Assembly: GCA_003551675.1 (NCBI GenBank)
Contig: PUNG01000062.1
Location: 1-57,300 of the forward strand
Direction: 5' to 3'
Source of the DNA: Thermoplasmata archaeon
GTDB lineage: Archaea > Thermoplasmatota > Thermoplasmata > Halarchaeoplasmatales > Halarchaeoplasmataceae
DNA length: 57,300 nucleotides
Shown: piece by piece, positions 26,968 to 36,278 of the stretch
Layout: each line of letters starts with the position of its first letter
Numbering within the stretch: position 1 is the first letter of the stretch
Position numbers and translations under genes: made by a program
The notes under the pieces: generated by a model
Told to the model about the DNA's origin: nothing
Database searches by the model: none
Seen by the model: the letters and a program-made list of their open reading frames with translations, nothing else

Positions 26968-27379
26968 ATTAACTGCTATAGACGCCGAAAGATACAGCAA
27001 GAAAGGTGAGAGTAGGAAGAACGTGAAGATAAATCACAACAGTTCGGTCACCAAGATCGAAAAGATCGATAACGAAACCAACAGTATCGATTTCAGATTT
27101 ACGGCCAATTACACAGGGATGGGTATGATCAAGATCGAGGGCAATATAGTACATTCCGGCGGGAGCCCTGAACTTGCTCAAAGATGGATAGAGGATAACA
27201 AGATGCCCAATGAAGTTGCGAAAGAGATACATTCGACGATCATCAAAAATTGTATACCTCAGTCTGTTATAATCGCTAGGGATTTAAGGCTGCCACCTCC
27301 CATACCGTTACCAAAGGTGAATATGCCCGGCAAAGGAAATAAAACCAAACCTGCTAAAGGCGGGATGGAAGTCGCTTGA
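26948..27379 (+). CDS. Conserved archaeal protein with LPPPIPLP motif, function unknown
   Basis: This 143-aa protein has an N-terminal two-thirds that looks beta-rich (NVKINHNSSVTKIEKI, IDFRFTANYTGMGMIKIEG), a layout reminiscent of SecB-like folds. It then has a helical segment (VAKEIHSTIIKNCIPQSVIIARDL) and the striking proline motif LRLPPPIPLPKV, which from memory recurs in many archaeal hypothetical proteins. The C-terminus is Lys/Gly-rich. GATTATTAAAG about 30 nt before the ATG suggests leaderless transcription. No function is claimed. Confidence 0.75.
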   Translation: MPIKNFELTAIDAERYSKKGESRKNVKINHNSSVTKIEKIDNETNSIDFRFTANYTGMGMIKIEGNIVHSGGSPELAQRWIEDNKMPNEVAKEIHSTIIKNCIPQSVIIARDLRLPPPIPLPKVNMPGKGNKTKPAKGGMEVA

Positions 27380-27432
27380 AGTGATCCGGTGGGAGGTATA
27401 AACCAGCGATCATATCTAACTGGGCTGAGAAA

Positions 27433-28023
27433 ATGGTATATCATGAAGGAATCTTGGTCTCCTCCAACGAGGTAATCAACTCTGCTGCAATCGGGGCTGA
27501 AATAACAAGATCTAGGATACGATGTAATATCTATAAACCATCCGATACCGCTAGAAACCTCGAGATAGGGAGTGAATTTACATATTCTTTAACCGACGAT
27601 ATATGTTTATTTTTCAGGAGCGCCTTGACGGGAAGAAACAAGCCCGACCAGGCCGAACTGACGGAAGAAGAACTTCATAGTCAAAAAGGTTTTTTCTACC
27701 CTAAAAGAGCAGCATCAGTTTATTTTTGCAGAGTTGAAGATTTGACCGTAAAAGAGATAAGAGACGAGTATGGGGAAGCGGAGATTAAAAAAATAGAAGG
27801 AAACATATTGTGGAAAGAAGAGATGAGAGAAGCGGAACCACTGGATAGAGACGATGCTTTGATAGATGCCATGGTCCATGCCAGTAGATTGTCCATCGCC
27901 GATGAAAAACAAAGAGAGGGGTTGAGAGAAAAGATAAAAACCATCCTGCGTTCAACGGGTGATGAGTGCGATGATGAGAGGGATATGATAAATAAAATAA
28001 ACGAATACATAGAAAAGTGGTAG
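27433..28023 (+). CDS. DUF447 flavin-binding split-barrel-like protein
   Basis: This 196-aa protein follows the archaeal DUF447 pattern (GILVSSNEVINSAAIGAE, YKPSDTARNL, FTYSLTDDICLFFRSAL), a family with an FMN-binding split-barrel fold and no settled function. A helical second half (residues 125-196) is also typical. It is 53 nt downstream of the LPPPIPLP gene and closely precedes the PHP gene, whose ATG follows its TAG by 2 nt. A role as a flavin-dependent oxidoreductase is inference. Confidence 0.83.
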   Translation: MVYHEGILVSSNEVINSAAIGAEITRSRIRCNIYKPSDTARNLEIGSEFTYSLTDDICLFFRSALTGRNKPDQAELTEEELHSQKGFFYPKRAASVYFCRVEDLTVKEIRDEYGEAEIKKIEGNILWKEEMREAEPLDRDDALIDAMVHASRLSIADEKQREGLREKIKTILRSTGDECDDERDMINKINEYIEKW

Positions 28024-28025
28024 CT

Positions 28026-28682
28026 ATGAAGTTCGATCTACACATACATTCGGTTCATTCAGGAGATTCTAAGTGTAGGCCCGAGGACATAGTCAGGGCC
28101 GCTGAAAAAAAGGGCATGGACGGAATAGCTATCCTTGATCATAACACTATAGAAGGGTACCGAAGGGCAAAGAGAGTGGACACCGAGTTGATAATAGTGC
28201 CAGGTATGGAGGTCAGCACATCCCAAGGCCATATACTAGCTCTGGGTCTCCGGGAAGACATCGTCAGACAAAAGACCGTTTCCGGAGCGATAAAGACCAT
28301 ACGAGGACACGAGGCACTCGCGGTCGCTGCACACCCCTACCGATTCTGGTCCGGTTTGGGTGAGAAGAACGTTCTGAAACACGACTGGGACGCCATAGAG
28401 GGTATGAATGGGAGAGGTTGGTCCACAAGAAACAAACAAGCGCAGGATCTGGCGAAAAGATTGGACCTCCCCATGATAGGCGGGAGCGACAGCCATCAGC
28501 TCAAAACAGTGGGAAAATCTTACACTATCATGGAGAACGTCGAAGACTGGCGCGATGTGATCCAAAAGGTGAAAAAAGGCGAAACCGGTGTAGGAGGGGA
28601 GAACAGAACTTACACGCAAACTTTTTTCTACGTCAGAAGAGCTTTGTTCGGCTGGATATCAAGGGGCTTCAAAAAGATATAG
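28026..28682 (+). CDS. PHP-domain phosphoesterase
   Basis: This 218-aa protein has the four PHP metal motifs: FDLHIHSVHSGDS near residue 4, AILDHNTIEG near 38, VPGMEVSTSQGH near 62, VAAHPYRFW and GGSDSHQLKTVG near 157. PHP proteins hydrolyse phosphate esters or nucleotides with a trinuclear metal site. The ATG at 28026 is preferred over the track's GTG, which overlaps the previous stop. It is the last gene of a plus-strand run and is convergent with the DUF368 gene. Confidence 0.88.
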   Translation: MKFDLHIHSVHSGDSKCRPEDIVRAAEKKGMDGIAILDHNTIEGYRRAKRVDTELIIVPGMEVSTSQGHILALGLREDIVRQKTVSGAIKTIRGHEALAVAAHPYRFWSGLGEKNVLKHDWDAIEGMNGRGWSTRNKQAQDLAKRLDLPMIGGSDSHQLKTVGKSYTIMENVEDWRDVIQKVKKGETGVGGENRTYTQTFFYVRRALFGWISRGFKKI

Positions 28683-28688
28683 GATAAC

Positions 28689-29546
28689 TCATTCACTTTT
28701 TTTCTTTAAAAGATACCAATATTCCAGGACGATGACTACCACTGCACCGATCAGCGCGGGAAGTATTATCTCCCATGGAGACACGGCTTCACCGACCGCT
28801 TCACTCAACGGTTCTCTAAGGCCGCCCAGCATCAAGCCGAAGAGAAAGGCTATGGTCACCGAACGGGACCACTCTAAAAGGAATCCCAATATCTTTGCAA
28901 GACCGAACAGACCAACGAACCCTCCTGTCAGGAAGATAACCACAATAAAAATATCGAAGGAGTACAGCGCCTCTAACATGTACTCGTATTGGCCCAATAT
29001 TATCAATATATATGATCCAGAGATGCCTGGAAGTATCATAGAAACGATGGAGAACATACCTCCCAAAAATATCATCACGGGATGATGGATGTTGGAGATC
29101 TCCCGAAGACTCAATATCAAAGAGATGGTCAAAAAACCTATAAACGCAGAAAGAACCGCCCATATATCAACCTTATCTATGTACTTGTAGATGATGACGA
29201 CCGAACCAGATATGAGTCCAAAGAATAGTGCGTAGGTGGGGGCGGGAAACGTTTCGATGAGGTGGCTAAGTCCTCTTGCTATGCTTATAACGGCAAAAAG
29301 AGAGCCGAAGAAAAGAGCACCTAAAAACCAATACTCCACCTTTTCAAAACGCTCCTTCACGCCTTTGAAATCCAGCTTGATAAAAGCTATAGGTATATCT
29401 TTCGGGATCTCGTTTATGGCCAGTATCAACTTATCGTAGATGCCCATTATCAAAGCTACCGTTCCGCCCGATACACCTGGAACTATGTTGGCCGCACCCA
29501 TGAGTAGTCCAATCGTGAAATCTTTGATCACTCTCGTTATTTTCAT
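28689..29546 (-). CDS. DUF368 membrane protein (PopT-like polyprenyl-phosphate translocase family)
   Basis: This 285-aa protein has about 8 helices. Two inverted-repeat signatures, NIVPGVSGGTVALIMG near residue 23 and SMILPGISGSYILIILG near 155, define DUF368. Bacterial members (PopT) return undecaprenyl phosphate across the membrane, so in archaea a dolichyl-phosphate recycling role in glycosylation is plausible but inferred. The track start at TTG 29564 is replaced by the ATG at 29546. It follows the TraB-like gene on the same strand. Confidence 0.86.
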   Translation of the reverse strand: MKITRVIKDFTIGLLMGAANIVPGVSGGTVALIMGIYDKLILAINEIPKDIPIAFIKLDFKGVKERFEKVEYWFLGALFFGSLFAVISIARGLSHLIETFPAPTYALFFGLISGSVVIIYKYIDKVDIWAVLSAFIGFLTISLILSLREISNIHHPVMIFLGGMFSIVSMILPGISGSYILIILGQYEYMLEALYSFDIFIVVIFLTGGFVGLFGLAKILGFLLEWSRSVTIAFLFGLMLGGLREPLSEAVGEAVSPWEIILPALIGAVVVIVLEYWYLLKKKSE

Positions 29547-29604
29547 AATCGTTGTTAAGCCCAAGATACTTAGGTGTATATATTTTTCTATTCGCCTGGT
29601 GACC

Positions 29605-30780
29605 TCATCCTAAGAATGAGATCATGAGCGGTAGTACTATGAATAGACCTGTCCACGTCAGTATGTTGGAAAATATCCCTACGGATATAGGTCTGATAAG
29701 ATTGTTAGAGAGGAATTCGTTGATGGATCTAGATGACATGAGCTTTTGTACATCTTGGACCTTTGGTTTCCTTACCCTTGCTTCTACATATCCCGCTATC
29801 CATCCTGGGCCTATGAGCGTTAATGACATGAAGGGAGCTAAAAAGAAAGCTGTAAGTACGGATAGTATGTGTCCTTTTCCTATGAGTGCGCCGAGGGAAG
29901 CCATACCTCCCACCGCTACAAACCAATAAAGCCAAGCCCTCCATATGTTGAGCACGTCGGAAAATACGAAAAGATAGGTGGCTAAACTTATGAAAAAAAT
30001 CGGCGACGCGTACCGCAGCAATTTTTTATACACTTTTTTACCCACCACCTCCAAGTGTTCGTGTCCTGAGATGGTACCTTCTTTTTTCTCCTCCCACTTC
30101 AAACTAACCAGCTTATCTTTAACTTGCCGCATATTGCTTTTTGGGACGATAGCTAGGATCTTTCCTTCCTTGGATAAAGAGTAGATCTTTTTCGACATGT
30201 ATTCCAACCTTTCTCTTCTAGCCTTCTCCGCCATATCTGGAGAGAACTTGTCCAAGGTGCTCAAAACCCCTTCCACTATGTCGTCGTGTTTCTCCACCAC
30301 CTCCACGGACTTCGCTTTTTTTTCATCCGAAAAGGAGAGCATGGCTGACTTGAAGTACCAACCGACCCTCAAGGTCTCAACCGGCGACATGTCATGGATC
30401 GCTCTCTTCAGTGTCACGGTGATATCTCTGTCGATAAATTCAACATCTACCTCTAAGAAGTCGGCCACGTCCACCAATTCGGCTATGTGTGTTTCTGGTT
30501 CTAATTTCTTGAACTTTCTTAAGTTCTCTTTCACCGCCTCCACAAAGATCTGATACATCAGGGTCGCAGACTCTCCTCCTTTGTAAGATGAGAGCAAGGG
30601 CCTTTCTAACCACTCCTTTTTCTCCTCCAAAGTTTCGAAGCGCTTCTCACAAAGAGCCAAGCCGATGGATGTAGGTTCATACAGGTTTATAAGTTCGGTC
30701 AGATCCTCTTTGAGGTCCTCGCCTCCGATATAATCAACGCCTACTAGTATTATATCCTCGCGGAACACTTCTACATCCAT
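29605..30780 (-). CDS. Degenerate TraB/TIKI-family membrane protein
   Basis: This 391-aa protein has an N-terminal cytosolic domain (residues 1-240) with the layout of archaeal TraB proteins (ILVGVDYIGGEDLKEDL, IGLALCEKRFETLEEKK), followed by about four helices (250-390). The family's conserved GTxH motif reads GVDY here, the second histidine motif GHxxG reads KSNMRQ, and the usual glutamate (vELC) reads LALC, so the putative catalytic residues are gone. The ATG at 30780 with GAGGT before it is chosen. It may be a non-enzymatic relative; ligand or partner is unknown. Confidence 0.72.
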   Translation of the reverse strand: MDVEVFREDIILVGVDYIGGEDLKEDLTELINLYEPTSIGLALCEKRFETLEEKKEWLERPLLSSYKGGESATLMYQIFVEAVKENLRKFKKLEPETHIAELVDVADFLEVDVEFIDRDITVTLKRAIHDMSPVETLRVGWYFKSAMLSFSDEKKAKSVEVVEKHDDIVEGVLSTLDKFSPDMAEKARRERLEYMSKKIYSLSKEGKILAIVPKSNMRQVKDKLVSLKWEEKKEGTISGHEHLEVVGKKVYKKLLRYASPIFFISLATYLFVFSDVLNIWRAWLYWFVAVGGMASLGALIGKGHILSVLTAFFLAPFMSLTLIGPGWIAGYVEARVRKPKVQDVQKLMSSRSINEFLSNNLIRPISVGIFSNILTWTGLFIVLPLMISFLG

Positions 30781-30874
30781 GGAAACCTCGTTTAAATCCC
30801 TCACAGTATTACTAAAACTTTTTTACCCTCGAGTGAAATAACCTCAAAGCGGTGATTATCACTCATAACCTGTT

Positions 30875-31468
30875 TCAATACCCGTATCGAAAAACATTCC
30901 TGTTCATGACGATCAGTATCAGAGCCAAGGAGGATATGAAGAGGGTGATGAGCAGATAAAATACGGGAGGCAAAGCACCCAATGCTAAAAATCCTTTGTC
31001 ATAATTCAGGCCGCCCCACAAAAATGAGTTCAATATGGCGAAGATACATCCCGTTAACGATACTGCGAAAGACTTCCCTCTATACGTGTGCCACGCTCCA
31101 AGAGTCAATATCATGGTGAATACCGTCCCTCCAAGTGCGATCCCTCCGCGGAGTTCCGTGACTCCTTCCAACAAAAAAACTGAGACGATACCTAAAGAAA
31201 AAAGGAACAAGCTGAAAAGGAGAAGCCCTCCACCGATCTTCAACTGTTTTCTACTACCACCACGAAGTCTTAGGTACGGATAAAGACCGCTGTAAAGTTC
31301 CCAATAATACTCGGCCTTTCTCGTTCTGGATCCATCCCATACATCCCTGTAATTCAATCTGCAATAAGGACAGACCACTTCAGCATATCCCCCTCTTCTT
31401 TTTTCCTCTTCCACATAGAACTGTCCTCTGCATCGGGGACAGTGCGTGAATAGATGTTTCATCGTCAT
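30875..31468 (-). CDS. Zinc-ribbon membrane protein
   Basis: This 197-aa protein opens with a four-Cys zinc ribbon (CPRCRGQFYV, then CPYCRLNY) at residues 11-40, then has a linker rich in Tyr and Arg and four helices at about 75-195. I do not recognise the family beyond this architecture, which is common for small archaeal envelope proteins. The ATG at 31468 (MTMKHLF) is chosen; the track's longer start overlaps the next gene's promoter. It is divergent from the DnaA-like gene. Confidence 0.7.
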   Translation of the reverse strand: MTMKHLFTHCPRCRGQFYVEEEKRRGGYAEVVCPYCRLNYRDVWDGSRTRKAEYYWELYSGLYPYLRLRGGSRKQLKIGGGLLLFSLFLFSLGIVSVFLLEGVTELRGGIALGGTVFTMILTLGAWHTYRGKSFAVSLTGCIFAILNSFLWGGLNYDKGFLALGALPPVFYLLITLFISSLALILIVMNRNVFRYGY

Positions 31469-31569
31469 AGTATATCTATGAAAGCAATAAGAGTTTTTTG
31501 GACACTCGTGACGAGATCTAGGTTTTAGGGAGAAAACATATTTATCAGATTGGAGGATTAAGTTATGCA

Positions 31570-33228
31570 TTGTCATCGAAAATCGAATTACCCGAAGGAC
31601 TAACGGCACAAGAAGCCGAGGGTTCCGGGGCCCTTCAACCCCTGCTGGACAAGCTGAAGAGGTATTCTTTTCAAGGGTATCTTAAACTGAGAGTCCAGGG
31701 TGAGTGTGAAGGCTATCTCATATTGAAGAAAGGGCTCCCTCGGAATGCGTTATACCATGATCTAGTTGAAGATAAAGTTAAAAAAGGTATCATCGCACTA
31801 CAGGATATCCACACTTTAGATTCAAACGACGACCTCCAGATAACGGTCCACACGGATATAGATGTGGACAAACTCATTGAAGAAGTCGGAGGGAAACTCC
31901 CCGCCCGTGGTTCGAAGAAAAGTACTAAACCCCCTCCTTCAAAAAAATCAAGCGATACGTTTTTACATGCCATCGAACGATCAGGAGATGATCTGAAAGG
32001 CCTGCCGGAAGATATCCTGGAAGAGTTCCCTCCTCGATACACATTTAAAAACTTCATAGTAGGCCCCAATAATAGATTTGCATATGCCGCCGCCTTGTCC
32101 GTGGCGGGAAAACCGGGCCGAAGCTACAATCCTCTTTTCATCACCAGTAAAACCGGGCTGGGAAAAACACACCTTCTTAAAGCCATCGGCCGAACACATC
32201 TTGTGGATGATAAAGATAGAAAAGTCAGGTACGTTGTGACCTCTAGATTGATAGATGAGATAAAAGAGCACAAAAGGAAAAATAAGATGTCCGAACTCAG
32301 AAAGAAATATCTCGATACGGATACATTGCTCTTGGACGGCGTGCAGTCCTTGGCTAATAAAGAACAGATTCAAGAGGATATCTTTAATATATTTTCAGAA
32401 CTCCAGGAGAGGGGAAGCCAGATCGTACTATCGTCGGATCGAATACCAGAGGAGATCCCCGAGATCGAGGAAAAACTCATATCGAGATTTAGGTCGGGTC
32501 TAGTGGTGGATATATTGGCCCCTGGCTACCAGACCAGGAAGATCATCATCGAGCACGCGGCTGAAGAGCAGGGACTAGATCTACCTGAAGATGTGATAAT
32601 TTACATGGCGAAAAAGATCAAAGGTAACGTCAACACCATCAAAGGGGCTTTGAACAGAGTTAGCGCTTACTCGTCGCTCATGGACAAGCCCATCTCTTTG
32701 GAAAACATAGAAGGCGTTCTCACCAGGTATATCGATAAAGAAGTAGGTACCGGCGACGCTCTGAAACCACAATTCAAACCCGGTAGGAGTTACATAATAG
32801 AAGAAGAGACCACTCCTTTGGAGGGCCTAAGACTGGTGGACGAGATGTCGCCGAAAAAAAATAAGTTCATCATATCTAGGATGAATCCTGAACAGATAAA
32901 AGAAGATTACGAACTCATAAACTCCGAGGTAGCATGGCTCACCGATAAAAAGAGCGAGGAGCAGAAAACCGTACCACCGAATTTAGAACGATTGAGTTGG
33001 ATGTTAGAAGAGCAGATCAAAAAGACGGACGTGGTCTTCATCGACGGTTTGGAGTACTTGATCAGCAACACTAATTTTGATGCGGCCATCCAATTCATAA
33101 GACATATCGTGGACGTGGTCTCAGAGAGTGAAACCATCTTCTTGGTCATAGTCAATCCCCGGGCGTTGGAAAGCAAGCAGATCTACATATTGGAGAGAGA
33201 GATGGACGTTATCTCATACATCAGTTAA
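31570..33228 (+). CDS. DnaA-like AAA+ ATPase fused to DUF835
   Basis: This protein has 552 aa. Residues 1-110 form a small alpha/beta domain (GYLKLRVQGECEGYLILKKG). Residues 150-395 align by eye with the bacterial DnaA core: PPRYTFKNFIVGPNNRFAYA, Walker A TGLGKTH, IVLSSDRIPEEIP, ISRFRSGL. Walker B reads LLLDGVQSL, not LLIDDIQFL, and the sensor-2 region NVNTIKGAL lacks the usual Arg. Residues 405-552 are DUF835 (VFIDGLEYLISNTNF). There is no DnaA DNA-binding domain IV. The TTG start is the only in-frame option; GGAGG lies 13 nt before it, and an out-of-frame ATG is better spaced. Role unknown, possibly signalling. Confidence 0.82.
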   Translation: MSSKIELPEGLTAQEAEGSGALQPLLDKLKRYSFQGYLKLRVQGECEGYLILKKGLPRNALYHDLVEDKVKKGIIALQDIHTLDSNDDLQITVHTDIDVDKLIEEVGGKLPARGSKKSTKPPPSKKSSDTFLHAIERSGDDLKGLPEDILEEFPPRYTFKNFIVGPNNRFAYAAALSVAGKPGRSYNPLFITSKTGLGKTHLLKAIGRTHLVDDKDRKVRYVVTSRLIDEIKEHKRKNKMSELRKKYLDTDTLLLDGVQSLANKEQIQEDIFNIFSELQERGSQIVLSSDRIPEEIPEIEEKLISRFRSGLVVDILAPGYQTRKIIIEHAAEEQGLDLPEDVIIYMAKKIKGNVNTIKGALNRVSAYSSLMDKPISLENIEGVLTRYIDKEVGTGDALKPQFKPGRSYIIEEETTPLEGLRLVDEMSPKKNKFIISRMNPEQIKEDYELINSEVAWLTDKKSEEQKTVPPNLERLSWMLEEQIKKTDVVFIDGLEYLISNTNFDAAIQFIRHIVDVVSESETIFLVIVNPRALESKQIYILEREMDVISYIS

Positions 33229-33232
33229 AAAA

Positions 33233-33817
33233 TCATTCTTCATCGTTTTCTTCTTTTTTTTCCGGATCGCTGGTCAGATGGTCTAGTAGAGGCCTGCTTC
33301 GAGAAGTTACGTCTATCTGTGGGTCCGGTACATGGAGGTTGACGTTTTCACATCTTCTGCAGATCAGGGCGACGGCATACTTGTCTTCGTGGCCGCAGGA
33401 GGGGCACTGGAAAGTTTTTGGCAGGAGCGTAGAGTCCATGATCTTGATCTCCAGTTGTGATAATCTGCTGCCCAATAGACCGATCTGGGTTGCAAGTTTG
33501 TCTTGCATGGACCTCTTACTTTTTTTTCCCTCGCTTATGATGGATCGATATTTTTGAAATAGGACTTCGGCCTTATCGGCCTCACAAAAACCGGATTTTA
33601 CCATGTCTTCGGGTTTTTCCCCCTCTTCGAACATCCGAAATGCCTTGGACTCTAACGCCAAGGTCTTCAACCGTTTTGACATCTCAGGATCACCCATGAT
33701 GTGCTTTTGTATGTCTTCAAGGGGCTTGTCCAATTCGTCCGCTATCTCCTTTAATGAAAAACCCTTCTCTGAAAGCTCCACAAGCCTTTCCGATTTATCT
33801 TCGATGTCTGTACCCAT
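33233..33817 (-). CDS. HTH and zinc-ribbon protein
   Basis: This 194-aa protein has an N-terminal helix-turn-helix-like stretch (GFSLKEIADELDKPLEDIQKHI, residues 20-42), a helical centre (SMQDKLATQIGLLGSRLSQLE) and a zinc ribbon near 137-160 (CPSCGHEDKYAVALICRRCE), ending in an acidic tail. It is probably a DNA- or RNA-binding regulator in the cytosol. I do not recognise a named family. It lies convergent with the DnaA-like gene, and on the same strand just downstream of nadC. Confidence 0.72.
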   Translation of the reverse strand: MGTDIEDKSERLVELSEKGFSLKEIADELDKPLEDIQKHIMGDPEMSKRLKTLALESKAFRMFEEGEKPEDMVKSGFCEADKAEVLFQKYRSIISEGKKSKRSMQDKLATQIGLLGSRLSQLEIKIMDSTLLPKTFQCPSCGHEDKYAVALICRRCENVNLHVPDPQIDVTSRSRPLLDHLTSDPEKKEENDEE

Positions 33818-33868
33818 CGTTTATGGTAAATGTATCTTTTTACTTAAAATTATTGCTAAGGTGTGAGC

Positions 33869-34693
33869 TCAAAATAGATCGAGAGATATGTCCAAAGAAC
33901 TTATCTGATGGGTCAAAGCACCTATGGATATTACATCGACTCCAGTGGCTGCTACCTCTTTTATGTTGTGGATATCTATACCTCCGGAAGCTTCGACTAC
34001 CGCTTCGTCTCCTATGATCCTTACGGCTTCCTTCATCTCATCCATGGACATATTATCCAACATGACGATGTCTACATCGACTCTAATAGCCTTTTTAACA
34101 TCTTCAACGGATTCCACTTCCACCTCTATCTTCAAGGTGTGTTCATGGCCGACCCTAGCAACAGCTTCTTCTATGCCGCCGGCGGAGCGGATATGATTGT
34201 CTTTGATGAGCACGGCGTCGTAAAGTCCCATCCTGTGGTTGTATCCTCCACCTATCTTTACGGCGTACTTTTCTAAAATACGAAGGTTTGGCGTGGTCTT
34301 TCGAGTGTCAACCACCTTTACATCGTAATCCTCGACTTCCTTGACGTACCTTCTCGTTTTAGTTGCGATCCCGGACAACCTTTGAAGAAAGTTCAAAGCC
34401 AGCCGTTCCCCTTTCAATATACTGGCGGACCTTCCTGATACTTCCGCCACCACTTCACCGGGTCTTATGGTCTGTCCCTCTTTTTTTAAAGCTTGAAAAT
34501 TCACGCCGTCATCGATCTCTTTGAAAACGAGTTCAGCCACTGGTAGGCCCGCTAAAACGCCGTTTTCTTTGAACTTTATTTTGCCTGAAGATCTTTCCTC
34601 ATCCTCTACCACGCTTTCCGTGGTTATATCTCCTGTACCTATATCTTCTTCTATGGCCTGGGTGACTATTTTTCTTATCTTGAATTCGTCCAT
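33869..34693 (-). CDS. nadC: Nicotinate-nucleotide pyrophosphorylase (quinolinate phosphoribosyltransferase)
   Basis: This 274-aa enzyme converts quinolinate and PRPP to nicotinate mononucleotide, the third step of de novo NAD synthesis. Hallmarks are EEDIGTGDITTES near residue 15, RLALNFLQRLSGIATKTR, VDTRKTTPNLRILEKYAVKIGGG, and EVEVESVEDVKKA with VDIVMLDNM. It starts one base after nadB ends, so it is the last gene of nadA-nadB-nadC. Length and motifs are complete. Confidence 0.97.
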   Translation of the reverse strand: MDEFKIRKIVTQAIEEDIGTGDITTESVVEDEERSSGKIKFKENGVLAGLPVAELVFKEIDDGVNFQALKKEGQTIRPGEVVAEVSGRSASILKGERLALNFLQRLSGIATKTRRYVKEVEDYDVKVVDTRKTTPNLRILEKYAVKIGGGYNHRMGLYDAVLIKDNHIRSAGGIEEAVARVGHEHTLKIEVEVESVEDVKKAIRVDVDIVMLDNMSMDEMKEAVRIIGDEAVVEASGGIDIHNIKEVAATGVDVISIGALTHQISSLDISLDLF

Positions 34694-34694
34694 C

Positions 34695-36278
34695 TTAACT
34701 ACCCTCTTCTTTATTTAAAACAACATGTTTATTTTTCCATGCTTCTTTTTTATAGGGATGGTCTGATCTGTAGTGGGTTCCTCTACTTTCTTCCCTCAGT
34801 AAAGCCGACCTAGATATCAAAAGCCCGACGGTCAACATATTTTTCACTTCATGATCGTCTGTATTCCATCCATCTACATCCTCGGCGGCCTTCAATTTTC
34901 TTTCCAACCACCTGATGAGTTTTGAGAGACCTTTTCTTTCCCTTTTGATCCCTGCATATCGCATCATGTTATCCCCTACCTCTTTTTTCAATGTTTCCAT
35001 CTTTGGCTCCTTTATACCTAAGGAAGGAGTATCCAAATCTTCGGGATAACGATGGTCATGGTTCTTCTTAAAACCTTCCCTTTTTATTTTTTCGTATATC
35101 CTGTGCCCAAAAACGATACCTTCCAGCAGTGAATTGCTAGCAAGGCGGTTGGCACCGTGGACACCGGCACAGGCGGTTTCCCCGCATGCGTAAAGGTTGT
35201 TCATGCTTGTTTGCCCGTACAGGTCCGTCTCGACACCTCCTATCATGTAGTGCGCCGATGGTGCAACGGGGATCCATCGTTGGGTCGGGTCTATCCCTCT
35301 TTCGTTTAATTTTTTGAAGATGTTTGGGAACCTACCTTCTAGATATTTTGGAGAAAGGTGCGTGACGTCTAACCAAACATGCTCTTTTCCGAATTTCTCA
35401 GCCTCTTCGATTATGGCCCTGGCCACAACGTCACGAGGAGCCAGTTCTGCATCTTCATGGTGATCTTTCATGAAGCGCTCACCGTCTTCGTTCCTCAAGA
35501 AACCTCCTTCACCTCTCACCGTTTCCGAAATAAGGAAGGGATCACCTTTTGGATCGTACAGAGCGGTGGGATGGAACTGTATAAATTCCATATCTCTTAT
35601 GTTAGCGCCGGCCCTATAGGCTACTGCCACTCCGTCTCCCGTAGTGACTTCTGGATTCGTAGTGTTCTCGTAAACCATACCGCATCCTCCCGTGGCCAAG
35701 ATGCCGTACACGGCGTGGTAAAACAGAAGTTCGGAAGCGTTTTTATCCCAGCACAGAGCACCTGCGAAGGAATCTTCATGGACCAGTAGGTCTACTAAGA
35801 ACGTTCTTTCATGCAGTTCTACATTTTCTAGAGCGATTATATGTTCGGTCAAAGATTCCCTGATCTCCTCACCCGTGGCATCGCCTCTTGCATGGAGTAC
35901 CCTTCTTCGACTATGTGCCCCCTCTTTGGCAAGGTCTAGTTCACCTTCAATATAATCAAAACGGGTGCCCAGCTCGATGAGCTCTTTTACTCTGTCAGGA
36001 CCTTCCTTTACCAAAGTACGAACGGCTTCTTCGTCGCAGAAATCATCACCTGCATCGAGCGTGTCCTTCATGTGTAAGTCCCAAGAATCTCCCTTATCTA
36101 GTACGGCCGCGATACCTCCTTGAGCATACTGGGTGCTGCTCTCTTTTTTTTCTCCTTTAGTTATAACGATCACGTTTCCCAGAGTGCTGAGTTTCATGGC
36201 GGTGTACAAGCCGGCGATACCACTGCCGACTATCAAAAAATCGGTATTTATATTCTCATCTACCAGATCATCTTTCAT
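34695..36278 (-). CDS. nadB: L-aspartate oxidase
   Basis: This 527-aa flavoenzyme oxidises L-aspartate to iminoaspartate using oxygen or fumarate. Motifs are the FAD loop LIVGSGIAGLYTAMKL, STQYAQGGIAAVL, RRRVLHARGDATG, the active-site region QFHPTALYDPKG with TVRGEGGFLRN, and AGVHGANRLASNSLLEG. The succinate-dehydrogenase-like C-terminal helical domain is present. It overlaps nadA by 4 nt and abuts nadC. The product is unstable and is passed to NadA. Confidence 0.97.
   Translation of the reverse strand: MKDDLVDENINTDFLIVGSGIAGLYTAMKLSTLGNVIVITKGEKKESSTQYAQGGIAAVLDKGDSWDLHMKDTLDAGDDFCDEEAVRTLVKEGPDRVKELIELGTRFDYIEGELDLAKEGAHSRRRVLHARGDATGEEIRESLTEHIIALENVELHERTFLVDLLVHEDSFAGALCWDKNASELLFYHAVYGILATGGCGMVYENTTNPEVTTGDGVAVAYRAGANIRDMEFIQFHPTALYDPKGDPFLISETVRGEGGFLRNEDGERFMKDHHEDAELAPRDVVARAIIEEAEKFGKEHVWLDVTHLSPKYLEGRFPNIFKKLNERGIDPTQRWIPVAPSAHYMIGGVETDLYGQTSMNNLYACGETACAGVHGANRLASNSLLEGIVFGHRIYEKIKREGFKKNHDHRYPEDLDTPSLGIKEPKMETLKKEVGDNMMRYAGIKRERKGLSKLIRWLERKLKAAEDVDGWNTDDHEVKNMLTVGLLISRSALLREESRGTHYRSDHPYKKEAWKNKHVVLNKEEGS

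Noticed and set aside
31565-31603. 12-codon ORF with a well-spaced ribosome-binding site ahead of the DnaA-like gene
   Set aside because: Too short to support. Noted only because its ATG is better placed than the TTG used for the main gene; it could be a regulatory upstream ORF but nothing else supports that.
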